Source: an uncultured Clostridia bacterium (lineage in GTDB: Bacteria; Bacillota; Clostridia; Oscillospirales; Acutalibacteraceae). From it: 38,818 bases of DNA. The notes under the pieces were generated by a model. That model was not told where the DNA came from, did not search any database, and saw only the letters and a program-made list of their open reading frames with translations. Each line of letters opens with the position of its first letter. Position 1 is the stretch's first letter. The stretch is taken from assembly GCA_930990065.1 (NCBI GenBank), contig CAKNOA010000019.1, positions 1-38,818 of the forward strand, written 5' to 3'. The position numbers and the translations under genes were made by a program. Shown one piece after another: positions 18,224-24,813 of this stretch.

Positions 18224-18256
18224 ACGGGCGACTCCGATGGGGTGCGCCCGTTTTTT
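18224..18256 (+). terminator. Intrinsic terminator of pduL
   Basis: The stem ACGGGCG / CGCCCGT (18224-18230 and 18245-18251) is followed by six T residues, 22 bases after the pduL stop. Confidence 0.8.
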
Positions 18257-18275
18257 GTCTTTTTTCTAAAAATAG

Positions 18276-18304
18276 TTGCAGACTTTCTCAAAATCGTATA
18301 TAAT
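18276..18304 (+). promoter_or_regulatory. Strong promoter of the SRP RNA gene
   Basis: TTGCAG (18276-18281), a 17-base spacer and a consensus TATAAT (18299-18304) predict transcription from about 18311. Such a strong core promoter suits a stable RNA gene. Confidence 0.75.
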
Positions 18305-18310
18305 AAATAA

Positions 18311-18515
18311 CGCGGCGCACAATAGCCGCATGAAACAAGACAGTAATGCGTGCCGTAGGATATGCGGGCGGATGGGTCTGCACGGCGGGGCCCCGTGAAC
18401 CATGTCAGGCGGGGAACCGAGCAGCATTAAGCGGTGTGCCCCGTGCGATGCAGGCAGCCCGTCCGTCCGTATATCCCGCTGCACGAAGCGTCTGGGCGGC
18501 GCCTGTCTTGTTTTT
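18311..18515 (+). ncRNA. ffs: Signal recognition particle RNA (scRNA, with Alu-type extension)
   Basis: The RNA component of the signal recognition particle binds Ffh and targets nascent membrane proteins. The conserved S-domain core is visible: GTGAACCATGTCAGG at about 18398, then GGGGAACC (the GGAA tetraloop region) and GAGCAGCATTAAG, as in the Bacillus scRNA. The ends pair: ACAAGACAG at 18335-18343 with CTGTCTTGT at 18503-18511, the closing helix 5. Sequence between the ends is too long for a 4.5S RNA, so an Alu-type 5' domain is likely. Exact ends are not certain. A strong promoter precedes it and the T-rich tail may terminate it. The position directly upstream of dnaX matches Bacillus. 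Confidence 0.82.
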
Positions 18516-18551
18516 CTTTTATCATAAAATAGGTTGAAAAGGGGTGGAAGG

Positions 18552-20234
18552 ATGTACCAGGTATTGTACCGCAAATGGCGGCCCAAGGTGTTTGCCGATG
18601 TGGTGGGGCAGCCGCAGGTGACCGAAACCCTGAAAAATGAGCTGCGTTCCGGGCATATTGCCCACGCCTATCTGTTCACCGGTTCCCGGGGCACGGGGAA
18701 GACGACCTGTGCAAAAATCCTGTCCAAAGCCGTCAACTGCCTCGATCTGCACGACGGCGACCCCTGTGGGGCCTGCGAAATCTGCCGCGGGCTGGAAGAA
18801 GGCTCTATTCTCGATGTGGTGGAAATCGATGCCGCCAGTAATAACGGGGTGGATAACATCCGCTCTTTGCGGGAAGAGGCCAACTTTACCCCGGCCCAGG
18901 CCCGGTACCGGGTGTACATCATCGATGAAGTGCACATGCTGTCGCCCGGTGCGTTCAATGCGCTGCTGAAAACCCTGGAAGAGCCGCCGGCCCACGTAAT
19001 TTTTATTTTGGCTACCACCGAAGTCCACAAGTTGCCGGCCACGATTTTATCCCGCTGCCAGCGGTTTGATTTCCACCGTATTGCCGTGGAAGATATCGCG
19101 GCCCGGCTGCAGTATGTGGCCGAACAGGAAGGCGCCCAACTGGAGGAAGAAGCGGCTCTGCTTATTGCCCGGCTGGCGGATGGGGGCATGCGCGACGCGC
19201 TGTCGCTGCTGGATCAGTGTTTTGGCCACAGCCGTCAGGTGGACCGGGAACTGGTGGAACAGACCGCCGGGATTGCCGGGCGTGACCACTTGTTTGCCAT
19301 TGCGGAGCACATCTTTTCGGGAGAGGTGCCGCCGGTACTGGAACAAGTGGACATCCTGTACCGTGGGTCCAAAGACATGGTGCGCCTGTGCGAAGAACTG
19401 ATTGAATATTTCCGCGGACTGATGCTTTTAAAGACCATGAAAAAAGCCGGTTCGCTGCTGACGTATACACAAAATGAGATTGACCGCATGGAGCAGCAGG
19501 CGTTGCGCCTGCCGATTACCGTAATTTTGCACGGGATCGATGCGCTGCAAGCGGCCTTAGAGCGTATGAACCGGGTGAGTAACCGCCGGGTCGAACTGGA
19601 AATGACCCTGATCCGGCTGTGTTCTCCCGAACTGGACCACAGCCAGGCGGCGATTCTGCGCCGGTTGGACGCACTGGAAAGGAAAGTATCCCAGGGTGTG
19701 CCCATGAAAGCGGAAGTAGCTCCGGTACCGGCCGCTTTGAAACCGGAAAAAACGGAACCGCTGTGGCCGGAGGAAATCCCTGTGCGGCCGGAAGAACCGG
19801 CCCTAAAAAAAGAACCTCCGCGTCAGGCCGAAGTAGCGACCCCGCCGGCTGAAAAAAAGCAGCCGGAAAAACGGCCGCTGGAAAAACCGGTGCGGTTCGC
19901 CGAATGGCCGGAAGTTCTGCAGCTGATTTCCCGGGAATCCCGCACGGTAGCGGCAGCTTTCCATGGGTCCGGGGCGTATGTCAGCGGTGATTTTATGCTG
20001 ATTGCGGCGAAAAACGATCTGGCGTTTGAACTATTGCGGCGGCCGGATTACCGCAATAAAATGCGTGACGCGATCCGTCAGGTGACGGGCCGTGTATATA
20101 AATTGGGACCCTATAAGGACGAGCAACAGGCGTCCGCCCTCGACCCGCTTAAAGCACTGGAGCAAAAAGCCCAGCAGGCGGGGATCGAAGTGGTCCATAA
20201 AACAAGCGAAACTGGAAAGGATGAAGAAATATGA
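18552..20234 (+). CDS. dnaX: DNA polymerase III subunits tau/gamma
   Basis: This 560-residue clamp-loader ATPase loads the sliding clamp and, through its C-terminal tail, holds the replicase together. The AAA+ domain has Walker A at residues 44-52 (GSRGTGKTT), a zinc module (CGACEICRG with the Cys in NCL), Walker B in VYIIDEVHML, and the sensor/arginine-finger segment TILSRCQRF. Domain III runs to about residue 370. A Pro/Glu/Lys-rich linker (about 390-450) leads to the C-terminal tau domain. The linker carries two A-rich heptamers that could allow a shorter gamma product. The ATG at 18552 follows GGAAGG. Its stop overlaps the ybaB start (ATGA at 20231-20234). Confidence 0.96.
   Translation: MYQVLYRKWRPKVFADVVGQPQVTETLKNELRSGHIAHAYLFTGSRGTGKTTCAKILSKAVNCLDLHDGDPCGACEICRGLEEGSILDVVEIDAASNNGVDNIRSLREEANFTPAQARYRVYIIDEVHMLSPGAFNALLKTLEEPPAHVIFILATTEVHKLPATILSRCQRFDFHRIAVEDIAARLQYVAEQEGAQLEEEAALLIARLADGGMRDALSLLDQCFGHSRQVDRELVEQTAGIAGRDHLFAIAEHIFSGEVPPVLEQVDILYRGSKDMVRLCEELIEYFRGLMLLKTMKKAGSLLTYTQNEIDRMEQQALRLPITVILHGIDALQAALERMNRVSNRRVELEMTLIRLCSPELDHSQAAILRRLDALERKVSQGVPMKAEVAPVPAALKPEKTEPLWPEEIPVRPEEPALKKEPPRQAEVATPPAEKKQPEKRPLEKPVRFAEWPEVLQLISRESRTVAAAFHGSGAYVSGDFMLIAAKNDLAFELLRRPDYRNKMRDAIRQVTGRVYKLGPYKDEQQASALDPLKALEQKAQQAGIEVVHKTSETGKDEEI
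19805..19859 (+). other. Candidate programmed -1 frameshift sites in dnaX
   Basis: Two slippery heptamers lie in the correct zero-frame phase. A-AAA-AAA occurs at 19805-19811 (codons CTA AAA AAA) and A-AAA-AAG at 19853-19859 (codons GAA AAA AAG), the latter identical to the Escherichia coli dnaX heptamer. A -1 slip at the first reaches TGA after 13 codons, giving a product of about 433 residues, close to the 431 of E. coli gamma. Whether slippage happens here is not shown by the sequence. Confidence 0.4.
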
Positions 20235-20581
20235 AAGCAAGACTTCCCAAAGGGTACGGTGGCGGCGGCGTAAGCAACATGCAGCAGCTGGCCCGTCAGG
20301 CACAGAAGATGCAGGAAGAAATGGAAGCAGCCAACCGTGAACTGGAAGAAAAAGAATTTTCGGCCACGTCCGGCGGCGAAGCGGTTAAAGTAACCGTGAC
20401 CGGCAAAATGGAAGTAAAAGCCATTGAACTCAAGCCCGAAGTCGTCGATCCCGACGATGTGGAAATGCTGGCCGATCTGGTCATGGCAGCCACCAACGAA
20501 GCGCTGCGGGCGGCAGCCACCGAAAAGGAAGAACGCATGAATGCAATTTCCGGCGGGCTGAATATCCCCGGGATGTTTTAA
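20231..20581 (+). CDS. ybaB: YbaB/EbfC family nucleoid-associated protein
   Basis: This 116-residue DNA-binding protein forms a tweezer-like dimer. It has the glycine-rich start (LPKGYGGGG), a long amphipathic helix (MQQLARQAQKMQEEME), the central segment SATSGGEAVKVTVTGK, and the C-terminal MNAISGGLNIPGMF that ends almost every family member. Its start overlaps the dnaX stop, and recR begins 3 bases after its own stop, the standard dnaX-ybaB-recR operon. The family binds DNA with little sequence specificity; a link to recombinational repair through RecR is inferred from synteny. Confidence 0.93.
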   Translation: MKARLPKGYGGGGVSNMQQLARQAQKMQEEMEAANRELEEKEFSATSGGEAVKVTVTGKMEVKAIELKPEVVDPDDVEMLADLVMAATNEALRAAATEKEERMNAISGGLNIPGMF

Positions 20582-20584
20582 GCG

Positions 20585-21187
20585 ATGGCGTCGTATCATG
20601 TTCCCCCCCTGGAAAAACTGGTGGAACAGTTCCAGCGGCTGCCGGGTATTGGTCACAAATCCGCCCAGCGGCTGGCGTACCATGTGCTGGGTATGACCGA
20701 TGAACAGGCCAAAACGTTTTCCGATGCCATTTTGGAAGCCCACAGCCAGATTCACTACTGCCGGGTGTGCTGTAACCTCACCGACCAGGAATTGTGCCCG
20801 GTGTGCCGCAGCGAAAGCCGCGACCGTTCGGTGATTTGTGTGGTGGAAGACCCGAAAGACGTGTTTGCCCTGGAACGCACCAACGAATATAACGGCCTGT
20901 ATCACGTGCTGCACGGGGCTATTTCGCCGCTTTCCGGCGTGGGGCCCGAACAGCTGTGTATTAAAGAATTGCTGGCTCGGATGAACGACGGGGTGGTAAA
21001 GGAAGTCATCATGGCCACCAACCCCACCGTGGAGGGGGAGGCAACGGCTATGTACCTGTCCCGTCTTCTCAAACCCATGGGCGTGCTGGTCACCCGGTTG
21101 GCCTACGGGATTCCGGTAGGGGGCGATTTGGAATATGCGGATGAGGTCACCCTCAGCCGCGCTATGGAAGGCCGCCGGGAACTGTAA
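20585..21187 (+). CDS. recR: Recombination mediator protein RecR
   Basis: This 200-residue protein helps RecA load at gaps. Parts in order are a helix-hairpin-helix ([20 protein letters not shown]), a four-cysteine zinc finger ([17 protein letters not shown]), a Toprim domain ([15 protein letters not shown], with the following [11 protein letters not shown]), and the C-terminal Walker-like segment with [18 protein letters not shown]. Length and motifs are standard. It is the last gene of the dnaX operon; smpB follows after a separate promoter. Confidence 0.96.
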   Translation: MASYHVPPLEKLVEQFQRLPGIGHKSAQRLAYHVLGMTDEQAKTFSDAILEAHSQIHYCRVCCNLTDQELCPVCRSESRDRSVICVVEDPKDVFALERTNEYNGLYHVLHGAISPLSGVGPEQLCIKELLARMNDGVVKEVIMATNPTVEGEATAMYLSRLLKPMGVLVTRLAYGIPVGGDLEYADEVTLSRAMEGRREL

Positions 21188-21207
21188 CGCACCCGACAGG
21201 CTTCGCG

Positions 21208-21237
21208 TTGACAAACTCCGGATGGCCGTGGTATGAT
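21208..21237 (+). promoter_or_regulatory. Promoter of smpB
   Basis: Consensus TTGACA (21208-21213) and TATGAT (21232-21237) are 18 bases apart, 24 bases before the GTG start of smpB. Confidence 0.7.
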
Positions 21238-21261
21238 AACAAAGGCAAAGGAGGGCTTTTT

Positions 21262-21726
21262 GTGGACAAAAAAGCGCTGCGCACCATTGCGCAAAACAAA
21301 AAAGCCTTTCACGATTACTTTGTGGAAGAAAGTTTGGAAGCCGGCATTGAACTGACCGGTACGGAAGTAAAATCCCTGCGGCAGGGAAGAGTGAACCTGA
21401 AAGATGCCTGGTGTTCCGTCGATAAAGGCGAAATGTGGGTGAACGGCGTTCACATCAGTCCCTATGAACAGGGGAATATCTTCAACCGGGACCCTATGCG
21501 GGTGCGCCGCCTTCTTCTGCACAAACGCGAGATCATGCGCCTGTTTGGCCTTGTCAAACAGGACGGGTACTCGCTCATCCCGTTGTCGCTGTATTTCAAA
21601 GGGTCACGTGTGAAAGTGCAGGTGGGTCTTTGCAAGGGCAAAAAGAATTACGACAAACGGGCCGATCTGGCTGCGAAAGCGGCCGCTCGTGACATTCAGC
21701 GTGCTTTAAAAGAACGGAATCGGTAA
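21262..21726 (+). CDS. smpB: SsrA-binding protein SmpB
   Basis: This 154-residue partner of tmRNA carries tmRNA into stalled ribosomes for trans-translation. It shows the beta-barrel segments [54 protein letters not shown] and [20 protein letters not shown], then the basic C-terminal tail ([16 protein letters not shown]) that folds into a helix in the mRNA channel. The GTG at 21262, with AAAGGAGG 6-7 bases upstream, is the start; in-frame codons further upstream overlap the promoter. ssrA begins 17 bases after its stop. Confidence 0.95.
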   Translation: MDKKALRTIAQNKKAFHDYFVEESLEAGIELTGTEVKSLRQGRVNLKDAWCSVDKGEMWVNGVHISPYEQGNIFNRDPMRVRRLLLHKREIMRLFGLVKQDGYSLIPLSLYFKGSRVKVQVGLCKGKKNYDKRADLAAKAAARDIQRALKERNR

Positions 21727-21743
21727 GATTTCGTTCTTCTCAT

Positions 21744-22095
21744 GGGGGCGCAATGGTTTCGACGGGGATCGTGAGCCGATGTAAGCGAGTAGCGGTGCGG
21801 AGCCGCTATAAAAGCCGCAACCTTTAAAATTAAACGACAACAAAACTGTTGCTGTTGCTGCCTAATTAAGGCGGCCGTCTGACCCGGGAGCACCGCGGCC
21901 CGGAATCAGGCGTCGATGAGCGGTGAACGTGAACCAAAGGACGCCCTGCCTTTGGTCACGGATTTTCGGGATACCGAAGCGCATAGCTTGTCTGTGAGCG
22001 CTGCGTGGGGGGGAATCCTAAAGCACAGAATACACTCGTAGAAAGCATCGGTAAGTGGTTTTCGGACAGGGGTTCGACTCCCCTCGCCTCCACCA
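21744..22095 (+). ncRNA. ssrA: Transfer-messenger RNA (tmRNA)
   Basis: The 5' end GGGGGCGCAATGGTTTCGACGG and the 3' end with T-arm GGGGTTCGACTCCCC and CGCCTCC plus ACCA form the alanine-tRNA-like domain; the 7-bp acceptor stem has one G-U pair. The tag reading frame ends GTT GCT GTT GCT GCC TAA near 21863, giving a peptide ending NDNKTVAVAA with the usual small hydrophobic C-terminus for ClpXP. The codon where translation resumes is unclear, because no Ala codon occupies the usual place before Asn-Asp. smpB lies just upstream. The 3' end adjoins the genomic island, and the integrase frame on the other strand overlaps its last 140 bases. CCA is encoded at 22093-22095. Confidence 0.95.
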
Positions 22096-23605
22096 ACCCA
22101 GAGCATAAACAAAATTCGTTTTGTTTATGCTCTTTTTCTATTTCGGACAACAAAATGTCGTTTATCGTCACGGTTTTATCGCCGGAATTGAAAATAATGG
22201 TGATTTTATCGTCGTATAGATAAATTCGATTGATAAATACGCTGATTAATGTTTTGCGGTATTTAATATCGTTGATATTTCCGTTTTTTAGCTGGGTTAA
22301 AAAGAATTTCACTTTTGGAATCGTTAATACAGGATGATTCTTTTGTTCAAGGGCAATTTCCTTTTCAAGACGCAGATGTTCTTCTTCCAGTGGAGCCACT
22401 TCCAAATATAACGACTTCCGAACACTTTCAATATCGCATTCCATGATTGCGTTCATTAAATTTTTATGCTTTTTCTCGTTTTTCGTAAGAGACAATTTTA
22501 AGGATTTTAAATTGGTGGTATCCTGTCCCGCTTCACAAACTGCAACTACTGCCTTTGCAATTCTTTCGATATTCTTGTCTGTCAAAAGTTTATAGCATTC
22601 CTTTATCACAAGGTCTTCTATATAATCTTTTCTCACTGTCTTTTTATTACAAATCTTTTTCTTGGCCCCGTTACAGATATAGTAATGATAAACCTTACCG
22701 GCTTTAGCAGTGCCGCAAATGCCGGTCATCATCGCTTTACAATGACCGCAAAATAGCTTTGTAGTTAATAAATATTCTTCTTTTGCTTTTGCGCTTGCGG
22801 GAGATTTCCTGTTCTTATTCATTATTTCTGTCACCCTTTCAAAGAGCTCATCTGAGATAATTCGAGGAATTTTCCCTGGGTATTCTTTCCCTTTGTAGGT
22901 AAATATCCCGATATACCGTTTGTTTTGAAGCATTGTTCGTAGAGAGTTTTTATTAAATGGTACTCCTCTGGAAGTTTTATACCCCTCAGCGTTTAATGTA
23001 TCGGTAATCTGCTTAACACTTTCGCCATTTGCATACATAGTAAAAATACGTTCTACTAAAGGGGCTTTTTCTTCATCGACAACAAAGGCCTTTTTACTGT
23101 TCTCATCATTCGGATCAATACGAACTGTTTTATAACCTAACGCAATATTTCCGCCGGTACTGAACCCTTTTTCACCGTTTAAATCCATTCCTCGCGTTAT
23201 TTTTTGGCTCAGTTCGGCACTATAATATTCAGCCATACCCTCAAGCACACTTTCCATCAGAATACCGCTGGCATCATTGCTGATAGGTTCACGGGCCGAG
23301 ATGACGCGAATACCATTCTTTTTCAATATGCGTTTATAATGAACACTATCATATTTATTTCTAGCAAAGCGGTCAAACTGATATACTAATACGTATTGAA
23401 AATGTTTTTTGTAGCTGTCGTTAATCATCTGTTGAAAACGCAGACGGTTATCGTTTGTTCCGGTTAAAGCTCGGTCAATATATTCTTCAATTACATTGTA
23501 TCCATTACGTTCGGCAAAAGCGTGACATTCTTTTAATTGCCCCTCAATACTGTACTCTGTTTGATGTGGGCCGGGACTGTATCTCGCATAAATAACCGCT
23601 ACCAT
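21956..23605 (-). CDS. Large serine recombinase (site-specific integrase) of the island
   Basis: This large serine integrase inserts or excises DNA by concerted double-strand breaks. Its catalytic domain has Ser10 in VIYARYSPG, with QFDRFARN and EGMAEYYSAELSQKI. The recombinase domain spans about residues 160-270 (NIALGYKTV, NKRYIGIFTYKGK), and a zinc ribbon follows (LFCGHCKAM, YYICNGAKKKICN). A coiled-coil region (about 360-440) precedes the end. The last 45 or so residues, from SGLVEARGVEPL onward, are translated from the antisense of ssrA and were evidently gained on integration. The native C-terminus probably lies near the KTVTINDILLSEIEKEHK segment. The start at 23605 follows AAAGGAG. 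Confidence 0.88.
   Translation of the reverse strand: MVAVIYARYSPGPHQTEYSIEGQLKECHAFAERNGYNVIEEYIDRALTGTNDNRLRFQQMINDSYKKHFQYVLVYQFDRFARNKYDSVHYKRILKKNGIRVISAREPISNDASGILMESVLEGMAEYYSAELSQKITRGMDLNGEKGFSTGGNIALGYKTVRIDPNDENSKKAFVVDEEKAPLVERIFTMYANGESVKQITDTLNAEGYKTSRGVPFNKNSLRTMLQNKRYIGIFTYKGKEYPGKIPRIISDELFERVTEIMNKNRKSPASAKAKEEYLLTTKLFCGHCKAMMTGICGTAKAGKVYHYYICNGAKKKICNKKTVRKDYIEDLVIKECYKLLTDKNIERIAKAVVAVCEAGQDTTNLKSLKLSLTKNEKKHKNLMNAIMECDIESVRKSLYLEVAPLEEEHLRLEKEIALEQKNHPVLTIPKVKFFLTQLKNGNINDIKYRKTLISVFINRIYLYDDKITIIFNSGDKTVTINDILLSEIEKEHKQNEFCLCSGLVEARGVEPLSENHLPMLSTSVFCALGFPPTQRSQTSYALRYPENP
22101..22137 (+). terminator. Terminator of ssrA, inside the integrase reading frame
   Basis: A perfect 14-bp stem GAGCATAAACAAAA / TTTTGTTTATGCTC closed by TTCG (22101-22132) is followed by TTTTT. 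It starts 6 bases after the tmRNA CCA. On the minus strand there is no T run, so the integrase transcript would not be stopped here, and its codons read straight through the stem. Confidence 0.88.
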
Positions 23606-23666
23606 AATTTACTCCTTTCAACGTTACTTAAATAAAATGACAACATCTTATGAGAGTTCTAACACC

Positions 23667-24254
23667 TTAACCCTCAACAATCCTCAGATATTTGTAAATG
23701 GTCGGATAAGACAGGGAACAGAGCCTAGAAAACTCTTTCTTGTTGATTTCACCCTTTTTGTACTTGGGATAATGCTTATAGAAGTTCGCCGGAATATCGT
23801 CGGCTGTGACCGCCGGCCTGCCGATTGTTTTTCCCTTGGCCTTTGCGTTTTCCATGCCGCTTTTTACTCGCTGGCTTATCATGTTCCGTTCCAACTCGGC
23901 AAATACACCCATCATTTTGAGCATTCCCTCGGTCATGGGGTCAAGCTCTTTCCGGCAATCCACCACAAAGGTACCCAACACCAACTTTATTTTCCGGTTT
24001 TTCGCTAACTCTATTATATCACAAAGCTGCTTGGTACTGCGGGTAATTCGGCTGACTTCTGTTGCCAGAATGGTGTCGCCGGGTTTCACAATATCAAGCA
24101 GCTTTTGCAGTTCTATGCGGTTTACCTTGGTACCGCTTTCGTATTCCCGATAGATGGTTTTCTCTTCCGCACCTTGCTGTTTTAATTCCCGAACCTGCCG
24201 GTCAATATCCTGTAAAGATTCATTTGTTGAACATCTTGCATAACCATAAATCAT
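23667..24254 (-). CDS. Small serine recombinase (resolvase/invertase type)
   Basis: This 195-residue recombinase is of the Tn3-resolvase/DNA-invertase class. The catalytic Ser9 lies in YGYARCST, followed by DTILATEVSRITRS, GVFAELERNMISQR and the hinge KAKGKTIGRPAVT. The C-terminal helix-turn-helix (about residues 150-195: KKGEINKKEFSRLCSLSYPT) binds the crossover site. The ATG at 24254 is preceded by GGTGG and begins at the conserved MIYGYAR. It sits 61 bases upstream of the integrase gene on the same strand. It could resolve element dimers or invert a segment; no inverted repeat pair for inversion was seen. Confidence 0.9.
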   Translation of the reverse strand: MIYGYARCSTNESLQDIDRQVRELKQQGAEEKTIYREYESGTKVNRIELQKLLDIVKPGDTILATEVSRITRSTKQLCDIIELAKNRKIKLVLGTFVVDCRKELDPMTEGMLKMMGVFAELERNMISQRVKSGMENAKAKGKTIGRPAVTADDIPANFYKHYPKYKKGEINKKEFSRLCSLSYPTIYKYLRIVEG

Positions 24255-24331
24255 TTTTACCACCCAAACTTTATTTATATTATACATATATTATAATATA
24301 TAAATGAAAAGATTTAAAGAGTTTCTTTTAT

Positions 24332-24369
24332 AAAAACACCTGTTTTTTTATAAGTTTTTAGGTGTTTTT
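24332..24369. terminator. Bidirectional terminator-like hairpin
   Basis: AAAAACACCT (24332-24341) pairs with AGGTGTTTTT (24360-24369), with T runs on both strands. It separates the small resolvase from the genes to its right. Confidence 0.5.
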
Positions 24370-24431
24370 CCGGGGGTAAAAACTATAAATAGAAAGAGAT
24401 GTTTGTTTTTATAGGGGGTATTGGGGGAATG

Positions 24432-24475
24432 AAAATGTCCCAACCAGCTTGAAAACATCAAACTGGTTGGGACAT
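24432..24475 (-). terminator. Terminator after the 78-residue protein gene
   Basis: A 12-bp stem TGTCCCAACCAG / CTGGTTGGGACA (24436-24447 and 24463-24474) lies 15 bases after the stop on the minus strand and is followed by TTTTC. The T run is short, so strength is uncertain. Confidence 0.6.
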
Positions 24476-24489
24476 TCATTTATTTATTC

Positions 24490-24726
24490 TTATTTTCCAT
24501 TTCGCCGCAGAGCTATCTCACCTTTACCGGTTAATCTGTAATTCCCCTCTTGATTGGTAAAAAGGCCCTCGTCACATAATTCGTTCATTACCGTATAAAA
24601 TTCCTTTCTTTCCTCACAGGTTAAATGTATCAGGAATGAATTTAGATAGTGTGTGACCCTCCACAAAGAACCTTCCGTAAAGTTTTCCTTTTTCAGTTCC
24701 TCAAAAATTTTCTCCTTTACAGTCAT
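24490..24726 (-). CDS. Small protein, possible winged-helix domain
   Basis: This is a 78-residue protein of unknown function. It is charged and helical (KEKIFEELKKENF), with a C-terminal NYRLTGKGEIALRRN. That segment resembles the last strand-helix of small winged-helix proteins, where LTxKG precedes a helix. The ATG at 24726 has AAAGGTGAG 5 bases upstream, a good site. It lies downstream of the collagen-like protein gene on the same strand (88 bases apart) and has its own terminator. A regulatory role is possible but unproven. Confidence 0.6.
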   Translation of the reverse strand: MTVKEKIFEELKKENFTEGSLWRVTHYLNSFLIHLTCEERKEFYTVMNELCDEGLFTNQEGNYRLTGKGEIALRRNGK

Positions 24727-24813
24727 CGTTTCTCACCTTTCGATACAATAAATTATTTAAGAAAAATCAGTTAGATTTCTGTGACCAACTACAAGAACAC
24801 TTGTTGGCTATTA

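Noticed and set aside
23667-24254. Tn3-family transposon
   Set aside because: A resolvase is present but no Tn3-type transposase or 38-bp terminal inverted repeats were seen nearby.
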